A stretch of DNA of 64,000 nt from Macrolepiota albuminosa (taxonomy: Eukaryota; Basidiomycota; Agaricomycetes; Agaricales; Agaricaceae). The notes under the pieces are model-generated. The model was not told the origin of the DNA, searched no databases, and saw nothing but the letters and a program-made list of their open reading frames with translations. Every line of letters starts with the position of its first letter. Position 1 is the stretch's first letter. The translations under genes were made by a program, and so were the position numbers. Below are positions 45,078 through 55,805 of this stretch, piece after piece. The stretch is from contig JAMWFC010000130.1 in assembly GCA_027475525.1 (NCBI GenBank), forward strand, positions 434,001-498,000, written 5' to 3'.

Positions 45078-45665
45078 CTAGAAGTCAACGCTGCCTGTAA
45101 TTGTAAAATTCGGTGAAAAGTTCCCCGAATCACCGAACACTGGTTGGAGATGAGTGTAATGCTGATGAACCATTAATTCCCTAACTCACAGACAACCTGA
45201 TAATCATCGCCATTCACGACCCAAGGGACCTGAACTTCAATCCTGCCCAGAAGAATGTCAAAACCGGAAGCTAAAATCACTGGGAATAGTCGGGGTAAAA
45301 ATTTGGTTCGGAAGTATGAAAAGTTGACGGACATGGTGTCGTCAGTCCGCCTTTACGCAACATGATACGACCGAGCTTATTCGTGATGTTGACCGGAGGG
45401 TTAGATGTGTCCCTATAACCATTAAGGAGCTTGATCACTGCTACAGTATTATTGAAAACAACTTCGAGCCTTACCAAGTGACGTTACGAAGCTGCTGGAT
45501 GATCCAGACCGTACCGTTGTGAGGAGACGTGACAGGGGGTACAAACACATCTCGCGTCGAAAGATCAATGGTTGCTGCATGGGATTGGAAAAATAGCGAA
45601 GCAACGACTAGCATCATAGTCAGCGCCCGGAAAATTGTCGAATTCATGATGACGTTGAAATTCAT
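45078..45665 (-). CDS. Small secreted protein of the Kre9/Knh1 (Ser-Thr-rich, GPI-anchored-like) family
   Basis: Exons (minus) 45665-45475, 45412-45333, 45279-45190 and 45139-45078, with introns of 62, 53 and 50 nt, give 140 residues. A signal peptide (TIFRALTMMLVVASLFFQSHAA) precedes the domain. Family hallmarks: an early NGTVWIIQQLRNVTWDTS strand (usually GTVW...NVTWDTS), then LASGFDILLGRIEVQVPWV, GDDYQVVLFGDSGNFSPNFTI. Known: proteins with this N-terminal domain are cell-wall or secreted proteins linked to beta-1,6-glucan assembly. This one ends right after the domain with no Ser/Thr tail or GPI signal, so it is probably a soluble secreted form. A start at the Met at 45647 is possible. Confidence 0.85.
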
Positions 45666-46119
45666 GACGAGGAAGCCAGAGCTGGGCAAAAGCACACTAA
45701 CCAGCTTGATCTAGTGGACCTTGTATATAAGCAGGACGACTCTCTATAACGTGTGAAACTATGATATATCTTGGTCGTCTGATCGCGATATCAAGACACC
45801 GGTCGAGGGTCGAAGGACAAGTCTTGAGAATTCTACATTGGGGCGAGTCTGGTGATCTGATACATCATACACTGAAATTAAACTTTCGTACAGTTAGGTC
45901 CAATGACCTCGGTTGCTGTAAGAAGCTAATCAAGGGTGGGCAAATGTCACGGTCGACTGGGAGAGCCCACTGGTAGTTGTTGCGGTTGTGTTACGCGCTA
46001 TGGAGTTTGAATGGACTGGCAGTACCTCACCTCTCGTAATCGTGTCACAGTAGTAACGTGGCTGTTTCAATGGGAAAGAACAACTATATTTAGCACCGAG
46101 ATAGCAAATAAAGGGCTTA
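45666..46119. other. Intergenic, presumed promoter of the secreted-protein gene
   Basis: No coding signal. A TATATAA occurs on the minus strand around 45723-45729, about 60 bp upstream of the start codon, a possible TATA box. Confidence 0.4.
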
Positions 46120-46899
46120 ATCTTTGTGTTATCCCAGGGGTCATACTGGGATAAGCCAACGATGGAACCGACCCTAAAGGAAAGAAGTATATGTAAACAC
46201 GACGGGGAAATAGACTCCCTGAATCACATAATCGTGGAGTGTACCAGCATAGGACAAGGGGCGGTATGGGAAAGCGTACGTAGCATATGGAGAAACAGGA
46301 CCGGAAAGGTCCTGCCTAGGCAAGACATTCCCACCGTACTGAGCAGCCTACTTACAAAAGTCAAAGACGAAGATGGAAAGTTGTCGCCGGGGCTAACCCG
46401 ACTGCATAAAATCATAATAATTGAAGCAGCCCACTTTATCTGGGCTCTACGGTGCGACAGGATAATAAATAACAACGGAGCCCAGTACACACCACTAGAA
46501 GTGATAAATAAGTGGAATAAAGTCCTCAGGAATAGGGCTGAGCTGGATGTCAAACTGGCGAAGAGAAGGCGGGGCAAAAAGTCAATTCCCCAGCCTCTGG
46601 TCGTAGAGACCTGGAGAGACACAGGAATTGTTGACCTGACTGGAATATTAAACACAGAAGGCACATTACAAGGCGGGGTTTTAGTGGGTAGTAGGCCTGT
46701 CTCGAGAAATGGAATAGGATAGGAAAGTTATACACGGGCCTGTAGCCCCACACACGTGCGTAAATGCATTTCCTCGCGGAGAAAATGATATAGCTACCCC
46801 TTTAGAAGTGGAACCTGGTTTTGATCCCAGGTGTGTAGCCCAGCGGGCATGAGAGCCTCGCCAAGGGCGCCGGCTTCCGTGCCATCCCAAACGCTACTC

Positions 46900-46939
<40 letters not shown>
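46120..46939 (+). mobile_element. LINE (non-LTR retrotransposon) 3' end with poly-A
   Basis: An ORF tail (about 46126-46722) with the C-terminal Cys/His pattern of fungal LINE ORF2 (CKHDGEIDSLNHIIVEC, then VWESVRSIW) is followed by a 3' UTR and a pure A39 run at 46901-46939. The 5' part, including reverse transcriptase, is missing, as expected for a truncated LINE insertion. No convincing target duplication: only AGATAG is shared between the post-A flank and about 46104. Confidence 0.8.
46901..46939 (+). repeat. Poly-A tail of the LINE
   Basis: Uninterrupted run of 39 A residues, marking the 3' end of the reverse-transcribed LINE RNA. Confidence 0.9.
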
Positions 46940-46941
<2 letters not shown>

Positions 46942-47175
46942 TAGTGCAGCAAAGGAAGCTCAGAATTTGCCACGGGTAGAAAACACGGCCAATTACACGT
47001 GACCGAGTAGTCAGCTGACCGGACAACTTCCCTCACACGTGTCCTTAACTCTTCTACGTACTCAGGCTGTTGCTCTAGATTCCACTAAGTATCGTTTTCT
47101 GGAGGCCTTGCCAACGACCACATCTGTTGATTCTGCCAACCTGTCCTCATTCGCTGCGCAGAAATGTCAACTCGT
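46940..47175 (+). other. Flank of the Gypsy-A insertion, possible interrupted ORF
   Basis: A short open frame (STKYRFLEALPTTTSVDSANL) runs into the 5' LTR. Rejoined across the TCGT target site it would read on for about 15 codons (KLGSVNDELLVEG) before a stop. Not recognised. Confidence 0.35.
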
Positions 47176-48127
47176 TGTGGTAGAGGAGGGGGAAATATTG
47201 ATGGAATCGGGCTCGAATCGATGCTAGGCAAGTAGATTGGATTTAACTACGGGTTCGACGAGTACGGGTAAAACGAAGAGAAAGCGCTCGAGTGAAGCTA
47301 AGGTAATGGATGATGAAGTCGGATTAGGGAATGGGATGTACGAATAGAGCGAGGGAGGAAATAGAGTTTCAACATTATGAGACCGACCAGCAGTTGGAAA
47401 CAGAATCGGGGAGAAATCGACGATTTGAAGTAACTTCGGGGTAGATCGTCAATACCGAGAACATGTAAAATAGATATAAAAGGCGAGAAAAACATACCAA
47501 TAGACAGGTTTTCATACCCCACATTCTGAGGTCTTGAGCTCTGCTGGTTTCGCACGTCTCGCATCTCTGTCTCGTCGTCGTCTGGTCTACTCTCGGTAAT
47601 ACTTCTGGCTTGTTCGCCGCCTGATCCGGTGTCAAACACTGCGTGCTCGCTGTCTTCAGCAGTGTTCTCGGCTCTTCTCGGCTTCTTGGTGATCTTCTCT
47701 GTCTCAGTTCTGCCTCTGTCAGTCTTGTGTTCCGTCTATCTCGGCACTGTCTTCGGCAATTCGGGACTCTGACCTCTCTGCCTCGGCTTGATTCTCGTCT
47801 ACTGCGGCTCGCTTCTCGGCTTGATTAATCTTCACGGCTTCTCTATTCTTGCAGTTCTCTGAGATCTTGTATTCTCGACTACTGAGCTGTCACTACTATT
47901 CTCTCTACTGGGATCTGTCTAGAGCTTGACTACGCTTGTTCCTTTTATTCTTGCTGGTGCTTTTCCTTGACTGGTCCACGAACTTCGTCACGACGCGACG
48001 TACAGTATTTTACGTGTACTTCGCATCTTCCCATTTTCCCATTCAATTCGACTTTCACCTTCGGCCTCTCTTCCCGACTCTTTCGTTCTCTTGTCGAATC
48101 CATCAGGTACCCCAACCCATGTCCACA
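47176..48127 (+). repeat. Gypsy-A 5' LTR
   Basis: 952 bp. Differs from the 3' LTR at only four sites, all transitions (A/T here versus G/C there). Confidence 0.95.
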
Positions 48128-48130
48128 GAT

Positions 48131-48143
48131 TGGTGACCGAGAC
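48131..48143 (+). other. Candidate Gypsy-A primer-binding site
   Basis: TGGTGACCGAGAC begins three bases after the 5' LTR. It starts with TGG as expected for pairing with a tRNA 3' CCA end. The tRNA was not identified. Confidence 0.5.
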
Positions 48144-48207
48144 AGGGGGTTATATTGGTGTATTGAAATTGATTTAACGAGGCAAAAGTAGTAGTGAGTT
48201 GAGAGAA

Positions 48208-50804
48208 ATGGATGTAGAATCGGAGTCATCGAGCCAGGCATCTGCCGGTGTGCAGACTTCCGCCGGGGATCAGACTCCTCCTGAAGTTCAGTCTTCGGTT
48301 GGGAATGGAGGTTGTAATAACGCGGTACCCATGCCAGCACCACACGATTGTCATGCGCCGTACTTTGATGGCAATCGGGTTCAGGACTTTTTGGATTCGT
48401 TAGAACAGCACGCGGACAGGGCGAGGATCATTCATTCACAGTTGCCCGGCTACGTGTTCCGTTATTGTTCAAGAAAGGTGAAGAGGGTGATCGAGAACAT
48501 GCCAGAGTTAGGAGCGGACGATTGGGTAGCATTGAGGGTGATGATGATCGACTTGTACGGAATGAATTCGAGAACATGCCAGAGTTAGGAGCGGACGATT
48601 GGGTAGCATTGAGGGTGATGATGATCGACTTGTACGAAATGAATGACTCGGAGTCGGTCGTAAATTTGGAGTTGTTTTGGGCATGGACGACGAAACATAG
48701 GATGGAGGGGAGCATCACTTCAAAACAAGAAGTAGGCGAATACTACAGGCAGTTCAAGCGGCTTTCGGTTCCGTTGACTCAAGAACCGAGGCGCATTACG
48801 GAACATGACTTGAACTGGTGCTTCTATCGAGGGATACCGGATGACTTGAGGTTGAGGATCAGTAGGAAAGTGCCGACGGAAAATGAGACAACCACGAACC
48901 CACCGACAATCGAGAATCAGATGAAATGGTTGTTAGCGGAATTCAACGTTTTGAACATAAACAACGTACGGGCTCCGATCGTCATGCCAGAAATCGAGGA
49001 GGAATCTGAAGGAACGGATGACGAGGCTGAGATGAGGGAGTGGAGGACTGAGAAGAGAAAGAAGAAGAAAACTTCGAAAACGAACGGACCGGGACCCACT
49101 GTTAAGGTGATTAAGAAACAGGGATCGGTGGATGACCTCGCGAAGGAACTGGAACAATTGAAATTGATGATGGCTGAGGGCTTCAGGGCACAGAACAATC
49201 TGATGAGCGGTGGGATGTCGACAACAGGGAGGAGATGTGGCATGGGAGGATGTAGATGCCCGGAGGAGCATGCGTTTGGATACAACAATTGCCCTCAAAC
49301 GCACAAGCTTCTGGAGGAGGAGTTGATTCAGTATGATAAGCGAGGTCGTTTGGTTTTGATGGATGGGGAGGACTTACCGCCGCCGACAAGGGACGCAGGG
49401 GGTGTGGCACAAAAGATTCGAGAGATGAGGACGAGAAGAATGGAGACGAAAGGGAAGATGGTAGACAGGAGAGACGAGAGAAGAGATATACCTCCTCATA
49501 TGGTTACGACGAACCTGGTCGGACTTCAACTTGACGGAAGGAATGTCCTGACGCGGGAAACGTTTGGGGTATCAATGGTGGAGTCGACTCCCATCTGGCG
49601 AGCCGTAGCAAGTCCGGCAGTCCGTATGCAAAAGGACGACGTACATCATGATCCTACAAAGCATACACCGACGATCAAGATACCGGCCAGAAAGAACGTG
49701 TCCAAACAGTTAAAAGAGGCGAAGACAGAGATTGAGAAGAAGAAGGCAGGGAAGGAGGAGACGAAGAAGACTACGGCTCCCAAACCTCATGAGTCGAGGT
49801 CTCCTCAGCACATATCTCCTCCGGTACAGAACACCAGAGGTGGAGTCAAGAAAAAGGAGCAAACGGGAGGAGGGCGTGGCCATCCGTCGTACCATTTCAC
49901 ATCAACGGTTCAGGAGAAGATAAACTTCGATACGATGGAGTCAAAACTTTTGGACGAGACTATGATCACCATGACAGTCGGACAATTTCTAGGATGCTCA
50001 CCCAAGTTCCAAAAAAGGATGGCGAACATGACCAAAACGCGGCGGGAGTATACGGATAAGATGGTGGTGGCGAGTATGGTGGAGAAATTCGACGAGGATC
50101 TGTGTCCGTGTGGGTGTATGGAGCTGAAGACGGAAGGAGTACAGGGGGAGGAAGGAGAGGGGTTGGAATACGAAGGTTCAAAGGTCCACGTGGAATACGA
50201 CACGAACGTGATAACCGAAGAAGCAATTGAAGTTAGATACACGTCAGCTGTAAAGTTGCACAAGTGTCCAGTTCCGCTGTTTGCAATGGTGACAGGGAAG
50301 TTTGAAGGAACGTTTGGAGGGATAAGAGCGATGTTCATGGTCGATACAGGGTCGGAACTTAACTTGTGCCCGGAATATTTGTACGAAAAGACTCAGCTAT
50401 TGTTGGACCTGGACGGGACTCGGTGGTCGCTGAAAGGGATCCACGGGGATCCGGTCAGGTTAAAAGGATGCGCAAGGGACGTGTCGGTCAAGATAGGCAG
50501 GCACGCATTCGATCACCATTTTTTCGTTAATGGAGCGGTACGAGGATCCGAGGGATCGGGAGACGTAATACTTGGGCAGCCATGGTTACAATGGTATACG
50601 GCATCTATCCAATATGATCGGGCAGGAGGGATGACGATGAGAATTTGGCAGGACGGATACCAGGGAGACAGGGCAACACTCTCGGTCCCGTTGACAGCGC
50701 CGAATGAAGTTAGAAACAAAGAGTCACTAGAAGTTATGGGTCACTCGAGGTGTAAACGCAGACCGACAGTCAAGGACGCGGATGAGGATGAGGCGGGAAA
50801 CTGA
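48208..50804 (+). CDS. Gypsy-A gag-protease, frame broken by a 77-bp duplication
   Basis: Starts at the ATG at 48208 (MDVESESSSQ). Gag matrix/capsid region, then a basic region (KRKKKKTSKTNG), an unusual Cys/His cluster (GCRCPEEHAFGYNNC, spacing C-x-C-x4-H-x6-C rather than the usual CCHC), and a second Cys trio (CPCGCMEL). An aspartic protease domain follows with MVDTGSELN and VILGQPWL. A near-identical 77-bp tandem repeat at 48492-48645 shifts the frame; without one copy the ORF would be continuous from 48208 to 50804. It ends at TGA 50802-50804, directly after the slippery heptamer GGGAAAC. Confidence 0.88.
48492..48645. repeat. 77-bp tandem duplication (16), slightly diverged
   Basis: CGAGAACATGCCAGAG at 48492 repeats at 48569. 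The last dozen bases differ slightly. It breaks the Gypsy-A gag frame. Confidence 0.9.
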
Positions 50805-50847
50805 ACGTGGATGCGGGACCAGGGCCTGAAATTCAGCCCGCATCCAT
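50795..50847 (+). promoter_or_regulatory. Predicted -1 programmed ribosomal frameshift signal
   Basis: Slippery heptamer G GGA AAC at 50795-50801 in the gag-pro frame is followed at once by the UGA stop (50802-50804). After a 5-nt spacer, GTGGATGCGGG (50807-50817) pairs with CCCGCATCCAT (50837-50847): ten Watson-Crick pairs plus one wobble, with a 19-nt loop. A -1 slip enters the pol frame, which is open from here. GGGAAAC is a known -1 site in other retroelements. Confidence 0.8.
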
Positions 50848-53800
50848 TCCACGCCTTGGGGAGAGTCTGTTTGCTATGGTAGGGAGTTATAAGATTGATG
50901 GAGAGCCTGATGATGAGGATGAGGAAACGTGGGAATGGGAAGGACGAGACCTGCCAGAGAGTTACGACGTGTTGTTGAGGAGGGTGGCGTTTTCTTCGCC
51001 AGTGCCGGTTAAACCACGTACGACGCCGTGGACGAGGAGGGTATTTGAGGTAGAGGAGGTTAGGGAAGGGAACGAAATTTTATCAGCAAATGTTCTGCAA
51101 CGAAGGACGAAGTACAAACCGGTGGATCGGAAGGTTCGACCGGTGCCTAGCTACATGCCCAACCCGGAGGGACAAATTTTTCGCCCGGTAGTGATAAAAG
51201 AACCGCTGCCCTTGCCAAAAGATCCCCCACTTCTGAAGGATTTTGTTCCAACAAATAAATTGACAAGAGAAAGGCTGGATCATATTGTAGGGAAGGTACC
51301 GGATGGGTTCTTGCAGCCAAGGGAAATCGATCTCTTGGTTTATGTGTTGACGCAGAGGGAGGAAGCATTGGCCTTTGATGATTCGGAGCGAGGGACGTTC
51401 TCGCCCAAGTATTTCGACGACTATGAGATACCGGTCATCGAGCATACCCCGTGGATACAGCAACCGATTCGAATTCCCAAGGCCATAGAAGAACAAGTTA
51501 GGGAAGCCTTGTTGGCGCAAGAACGCGCAGGGAAGTTCGAACCGTCTACCGCTTCATACAGATCTAGAATTTTCGCTGTCGCTAAGAAAAATGGAATAAG
51601 GATTGTTCAGGATGTACAGGAGTTGAACAAAGTCACGGTACGAGACACGCCTTGCCTCCACGAGTCGACGACTTTGCCGAGAGATTTGTGGGGAGGGGAG
51701 TCTATGGGTTATGCGATTTGTTTGCTGGCTACAATGGAAGGAAGTTGGCCATGATATCCAGGCCGTTGACGACGTTCGGGTATGCTCTGGGTGCTCAAAG
51801 GGGGACGACGTTGCCTCAGGGCGCAACAAACTCGTTGCCTGAGTTCCAAAAGTGCGTGGATCACACAATAAAAGAGGAGAAGGAAGCTCGACCGCCGAAT
51901 GGAAATGGATTTGTGGATGACGTGGGGATAATGGGACCCAAGTCGTGGTATGGAGGAGAGGAGATAGCGCCGGGAATAAGGAGGACAATCTACAAGTACG
52001 CGACAATTCTCGACCGGTTTTTTGCTTGGTTCATTGAGGCTGGCATTACGGCATCCGGAAATAAGTTGATACTAGCGACGCCGAAGTTGAACATCGTCGG
52101 ATCTGTCGTTTCTATGGAAGGATGGCATCTGGAGCGAGGCCTGGTTTCTAGAATTGAGAAATGGTTGATTCCATCAGATGTCTCGGATGTCAGATCCTTT
52201 CTGGGGACAGCGGGAGTGGGGAGAAGGTGGATCAGGAATTTTTCCTTGGTGGCAAAGCCATTGACGTTGCTGACCCGAGGGGTGGACAAGGAGTTTTACT
52301 TCGGGGAAGAAGAATGTCAGGCAATGAACTTGATTAAAAACCTGATCACAACGGCACCCGTGCTCATCGTAATTGATTATGAAGACGTGCGGAAGCATTC
52401 GAAGGTTACGTCTTTGAAAGAAGGAGAGTTGCATGGATTGGTTGTGGTGGGAGTAGATTCATGCAAGAATGGCGCAGGATGGATCCTTCAACAGTATAGA
52501 GGAGAGGAAAAGAAGCCAGCCTTATTCGGTTCGTGCACCTTCAACGAGACGGAGTCAAGATATTCGCAGCCCAAGTGCGAACTTTATGGTCTTTTCAGGG
52601 TGTTAAAGGCTTTGAGGCATAGGATTTGGGGCGTTTATTTTCGGGTGGACGTGGATGCGAAGTTCTTGATGGAAATGATTCAGAACCCAGATCTCCCGAA
52701 CGCACCAATGACGTGCTGGATTCTCTATATTTCTCTCTTCGACTTCAATTTAAAGCACGTACCGGCTCAGTCACATCAGGGACCCGACGGATTATCAAGG
52801 CGGAAAAAAGCTGATGACGACTCAGAAGATTCGGACTCGGAGGAGTTTTTAGACACGTTCGTGGGAGGGCTGTCTCCGAGTCTTTCAAACAGCGTGACAG
52901 CATGTTTTTCGAACGAAGGAGGGGGAACAGATTGGAGGATGGGTCAAGTTAGAAATCTGGTAGAACACGTCAGAAGGATGCTGAGGACTCCATGCACAAC
53001 CTTCGTTACAAGCTCCAAAGCGATTTTCATGCCATTGTTTGGTGTCACGGCCAAACGTGACAAAGAGGAAGAAGAATGCTCTTTTGCAAACGACAGGATC
53101 AGAAGTTATGCAGATCAGGCTTTATCTACGGTATCGGATTCGTTTGTTTTTCTCAGGAGGGAGTTTTGTCGAAGACGTCAGGAAACGGAGAAGGAGGTAC
53201 AGATTCAGTGGGGGGAAGAAGTCATCTCTCTGAGTGTGTTCCAGTGTATATGGGGGACAGGGTTCGACGAGGGCGTAGGGAAGGAGGTGACATGTGCGAA
53301 GCACGAGTTTGGACTGAAAGATAAAGAACCGGAGGGCGTATGGAGAGAGATCAGGGTCTATTTGCAGAGTTTGAAGGTTCCGAAACGGTGCACGACAGAG
53401 AAGGAACGGTCTACTTTCGTTAAGAATTCGAAGCGGTATTTTCTATATGGGGACAAGTTATGGCTTGTACCGGTTAAAGGTAGACAGCCGAGACTGGTCG
53501 TCAAGAAGAGAGAGAGACGGCAGGAACTGATCGCTGAGGCTCATAACGACTCAGGGCACAGGGGACGTGACGCGACGTATAAGACGTTATTTGACAGATT
53601 CTATTGGCCTAATCTGTACGATGACGTCGCGTACTTCGTCCGGTCCTGCAATATCTGTCAGTTACGGTCGAAAACAAGGCCCAAGGTTGCTTTCTCTCCG
53701 ACATGGAGTGCTGCCATCCTGCGATATTTTTGTTTGGACACGGTTCACATGGGAGACGGACATGGGGGGAAAAAGTATCTTCTACAGGGGATGGAGCCGG

Positions 53801-54840
53801 CGATAGGTTGGCCGGAAGCTAGGGCGGCAAAGAGAGCGGACTCCGTGTCTTGGGGAAAGTTCATTTATAAAGACATTATTTGCCGGTTTGGACATATTCC
53901 CGCATTTATCACGGACAGAGGGAAGGAGTTCCTAGGAGCAGCCGAATACATTTACAGGCAGTACGGCATTACCGTCATAGTCTCGTCGCCATACCATCCG
54001 GAAGGCAACGGCGTTGTTGAAAGGGCGCATAAAACTTTATGCGACTCTATATTGAAGGCTTGTGGTAGGGATTCAGGGAAGTGGCCCTTGTTTGTGGAGG
54101 CTGGTTTGTTGGCAATGAGGACGACGACGTCGAGGATGACTGGTCACACTCCTTACTTCCTGCTTTACGGACGGGAACCCTTCTTTGCCTTCGACATTGC
54201 GGACATTACTTGGGAAGCTCTTGACTGGGACCAGGTGAGAACGACTGAGGAGTTGCTGGCAACGAGAATGAGGCAGTTAGTCAGGCGTGACGAGAAGTTA
54301 GTTGTTGCTCTTGAACGGCAAAAGGAAGCAAGACTAAAGGCAGTCGCGGCATTCAATGACAAGTTCGCAAAAACCTTATCCAGTGGAGAATTTGAGGAAG
54401 GGACCTGGGTACTTGTACACGAGACATGGTTAGAGGGGCAGAAAGGACACAAATTTGCCCTCAGATGGTCTGGACCTTTTATTGTTCATCGCAAACTCCG
54501 AGATACGACGTACCAACTGAAAGAACTTGACGGGAGTATCAAACGAGACTCAATCGCGGCCAGTAGATTGAAGATCTTCTACTTTCGGAAAAAGTTTCAA
54601 ACAGTAAGGATGGTAGGGGTAATTGAGATACTGGAGAAGGTTACAACCGAAGAAGATGAGCATCGCCACAGGCAACTTTTGTCAACATGGCGATCCTTTG
54701 TGGAGAGCGGTTGTCAAAAGGGTAGTCGCTCAACGATTGGAGACATGGTTGGGAGTGCCGAGGTTCCGCTTGCTTTCTTAAATGTCAAGTGGTTAACTCA
54801 AACAGTCACGACTACTTCGGACGATGGGGTCATCGTCTAA
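50801..54840 (+). CDS. Gypsy-A pol (RT, RNase H, integrase) with one single-base frameshift
   Basis: Reached by -1 frameshifting from gag-pro. The frame runs 50801 to about 51650 (KFEPSTASYRSRIFAVAKKNGIR), then one base is missing and the next frame continues LPPRVDDFAERF to 54840. RT motifs: LFAGYNGRKLA, LPQGATNSLPEF, FVDDVG (catalytic DD). RNase H: VVVGVDSCKNGAGW, ETESRYSQPKCELYG. Integrase: HNDSGHRGRDATYK...CNICQLRS (zinc domain), then LDTVHMG, ITDRGKEF and GVVERAHK (D, D, E). C-terminal GPF/Y-type module (LRWSGPFIVHRKLRDTTYQL) without chromodomain. Apart from the single shift there is no stop in 4 kb. Confidence 0.9.
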
Positions 54841-54853
54841 GTTCCGTGCGATC

Positions 54854-55805
54854 TGTGGTAGAGGAGGGGGAAATATTGATGGAATCGGGCTCGAATCGAT
54901 GCTAGGCAAGTAGATTGGATTTAACTACGGGTTCGACGAGTACGGGTAAAACGAAGAGAAAGCGCTCGAGTGAAGCTAAGGTAATGGATGATGAAGTCGG
55001 ATTAGGGAATGGGATGTACGAATAGAGCGAGGGAGGAAATAGAGTTTCAACATTATGAGACCGACCAGCAGTTGGAAACAGAATCGGGGAGAAATCGACG
55101 ATTTGAAGTAACTTCGGGGTAGATCGTCAATACCGAGAACATGTAAAATAGATATAAAAGGCGAGAAAAACATACCAATAGACAGGTTTTCATACCCCAC
55201 ATTCTGAGGTCTTGAGCTCTGCTGGTTTCGCACGTCTCGCATCTCTGTCTCGTCGTCGTCTGGTCTACTCTCGGTAATACTTCTGGCTTGTTCGCCGCCT
55301 GATCCGGTGTCAAACACTGCGTGCTCGCTGTCTTCAGCAGTGTTCTCGGCTCTTCTCGGCTTCTTGGTGATCTTCTCTGTCTCAGTTCTGCCTCTGTCAG
55401 TCTTGTGTTCCGTCTATCTCGGCACTGTCTTCGGCAATTCGGGACTCTGACCTCTCTGCCTCGGCTTGATTCTCGTCTACTGCGGCTCGCTTCTCGGCTT
55501 GATTAATCTTCACGGCTTCTCTATTCTTGCAGTTCTCTGGGATCTTGTATTCTCGACTACTGAGCTGTCACTACTATTCTCTCTACTGGGATCTGTCTAG
55601 AGCTTGACTACGCTTGTTCCTTTTATTCTTGCTGGTGCTTTTCCTTGACTGGTCCACGAACTTCGTCACGACGCGACGTACAGTACTTTACGTGTACTTC
55701 GCATCTTCCCATTTTCCCATTCAATTCGACTTTCACCTTCGGCCTCTCTTCCCGACTCTTTCGTTCTCTCGTCGAATCCATCAGGTACCCCAACCCACGT
55801 CCACA
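54854..55805 (+). repeat. Gypsy-A 3' LTR
   Basis: 952 bp, TGTGGTAGAGGAGGGGG...GTCCACA. No purine tract lies just upstream (ATCTAAGTTCCGTGCGATC-type sequence); the GAGGAGGGGGAAA run is inside the repeat. Confidence 0.95.

Larger units (their letters stand above)
47176..55805 (+). mobile_element. Ty3/Gypsy-A LTR retrotransposon, young and nearly intact
   Basis: 8,630 bp: LTRs 47176-48127 and 54854-55805 (952 bp each, TGTGG...CCACA) with a 4-bp target duplication TCGT (47172-47175, 55806-55809). Order gag-protease, reverse transcriptase, RNase H, integrase. No chromodomain at the integrase C-terminus. Defects are one 77-bp duplication in gag (probably artefact) and one missing base in pol near 51650. 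Confidence 0.95.

Noticed and set aside
46800..46860. B-box-like GGTTTTGATCCC in the LINE 3' region
   Set aside because: No matching A-box at tRNA spacing and no stem pairing; part of the LINE 3' UTR.
50790..50860. Intron joining Gypsy-A gag-pro to pol
   Set aside because: No GT-AG pair near the junction preserves the frame, while the slippery heptamer and stem explain the -1 step.
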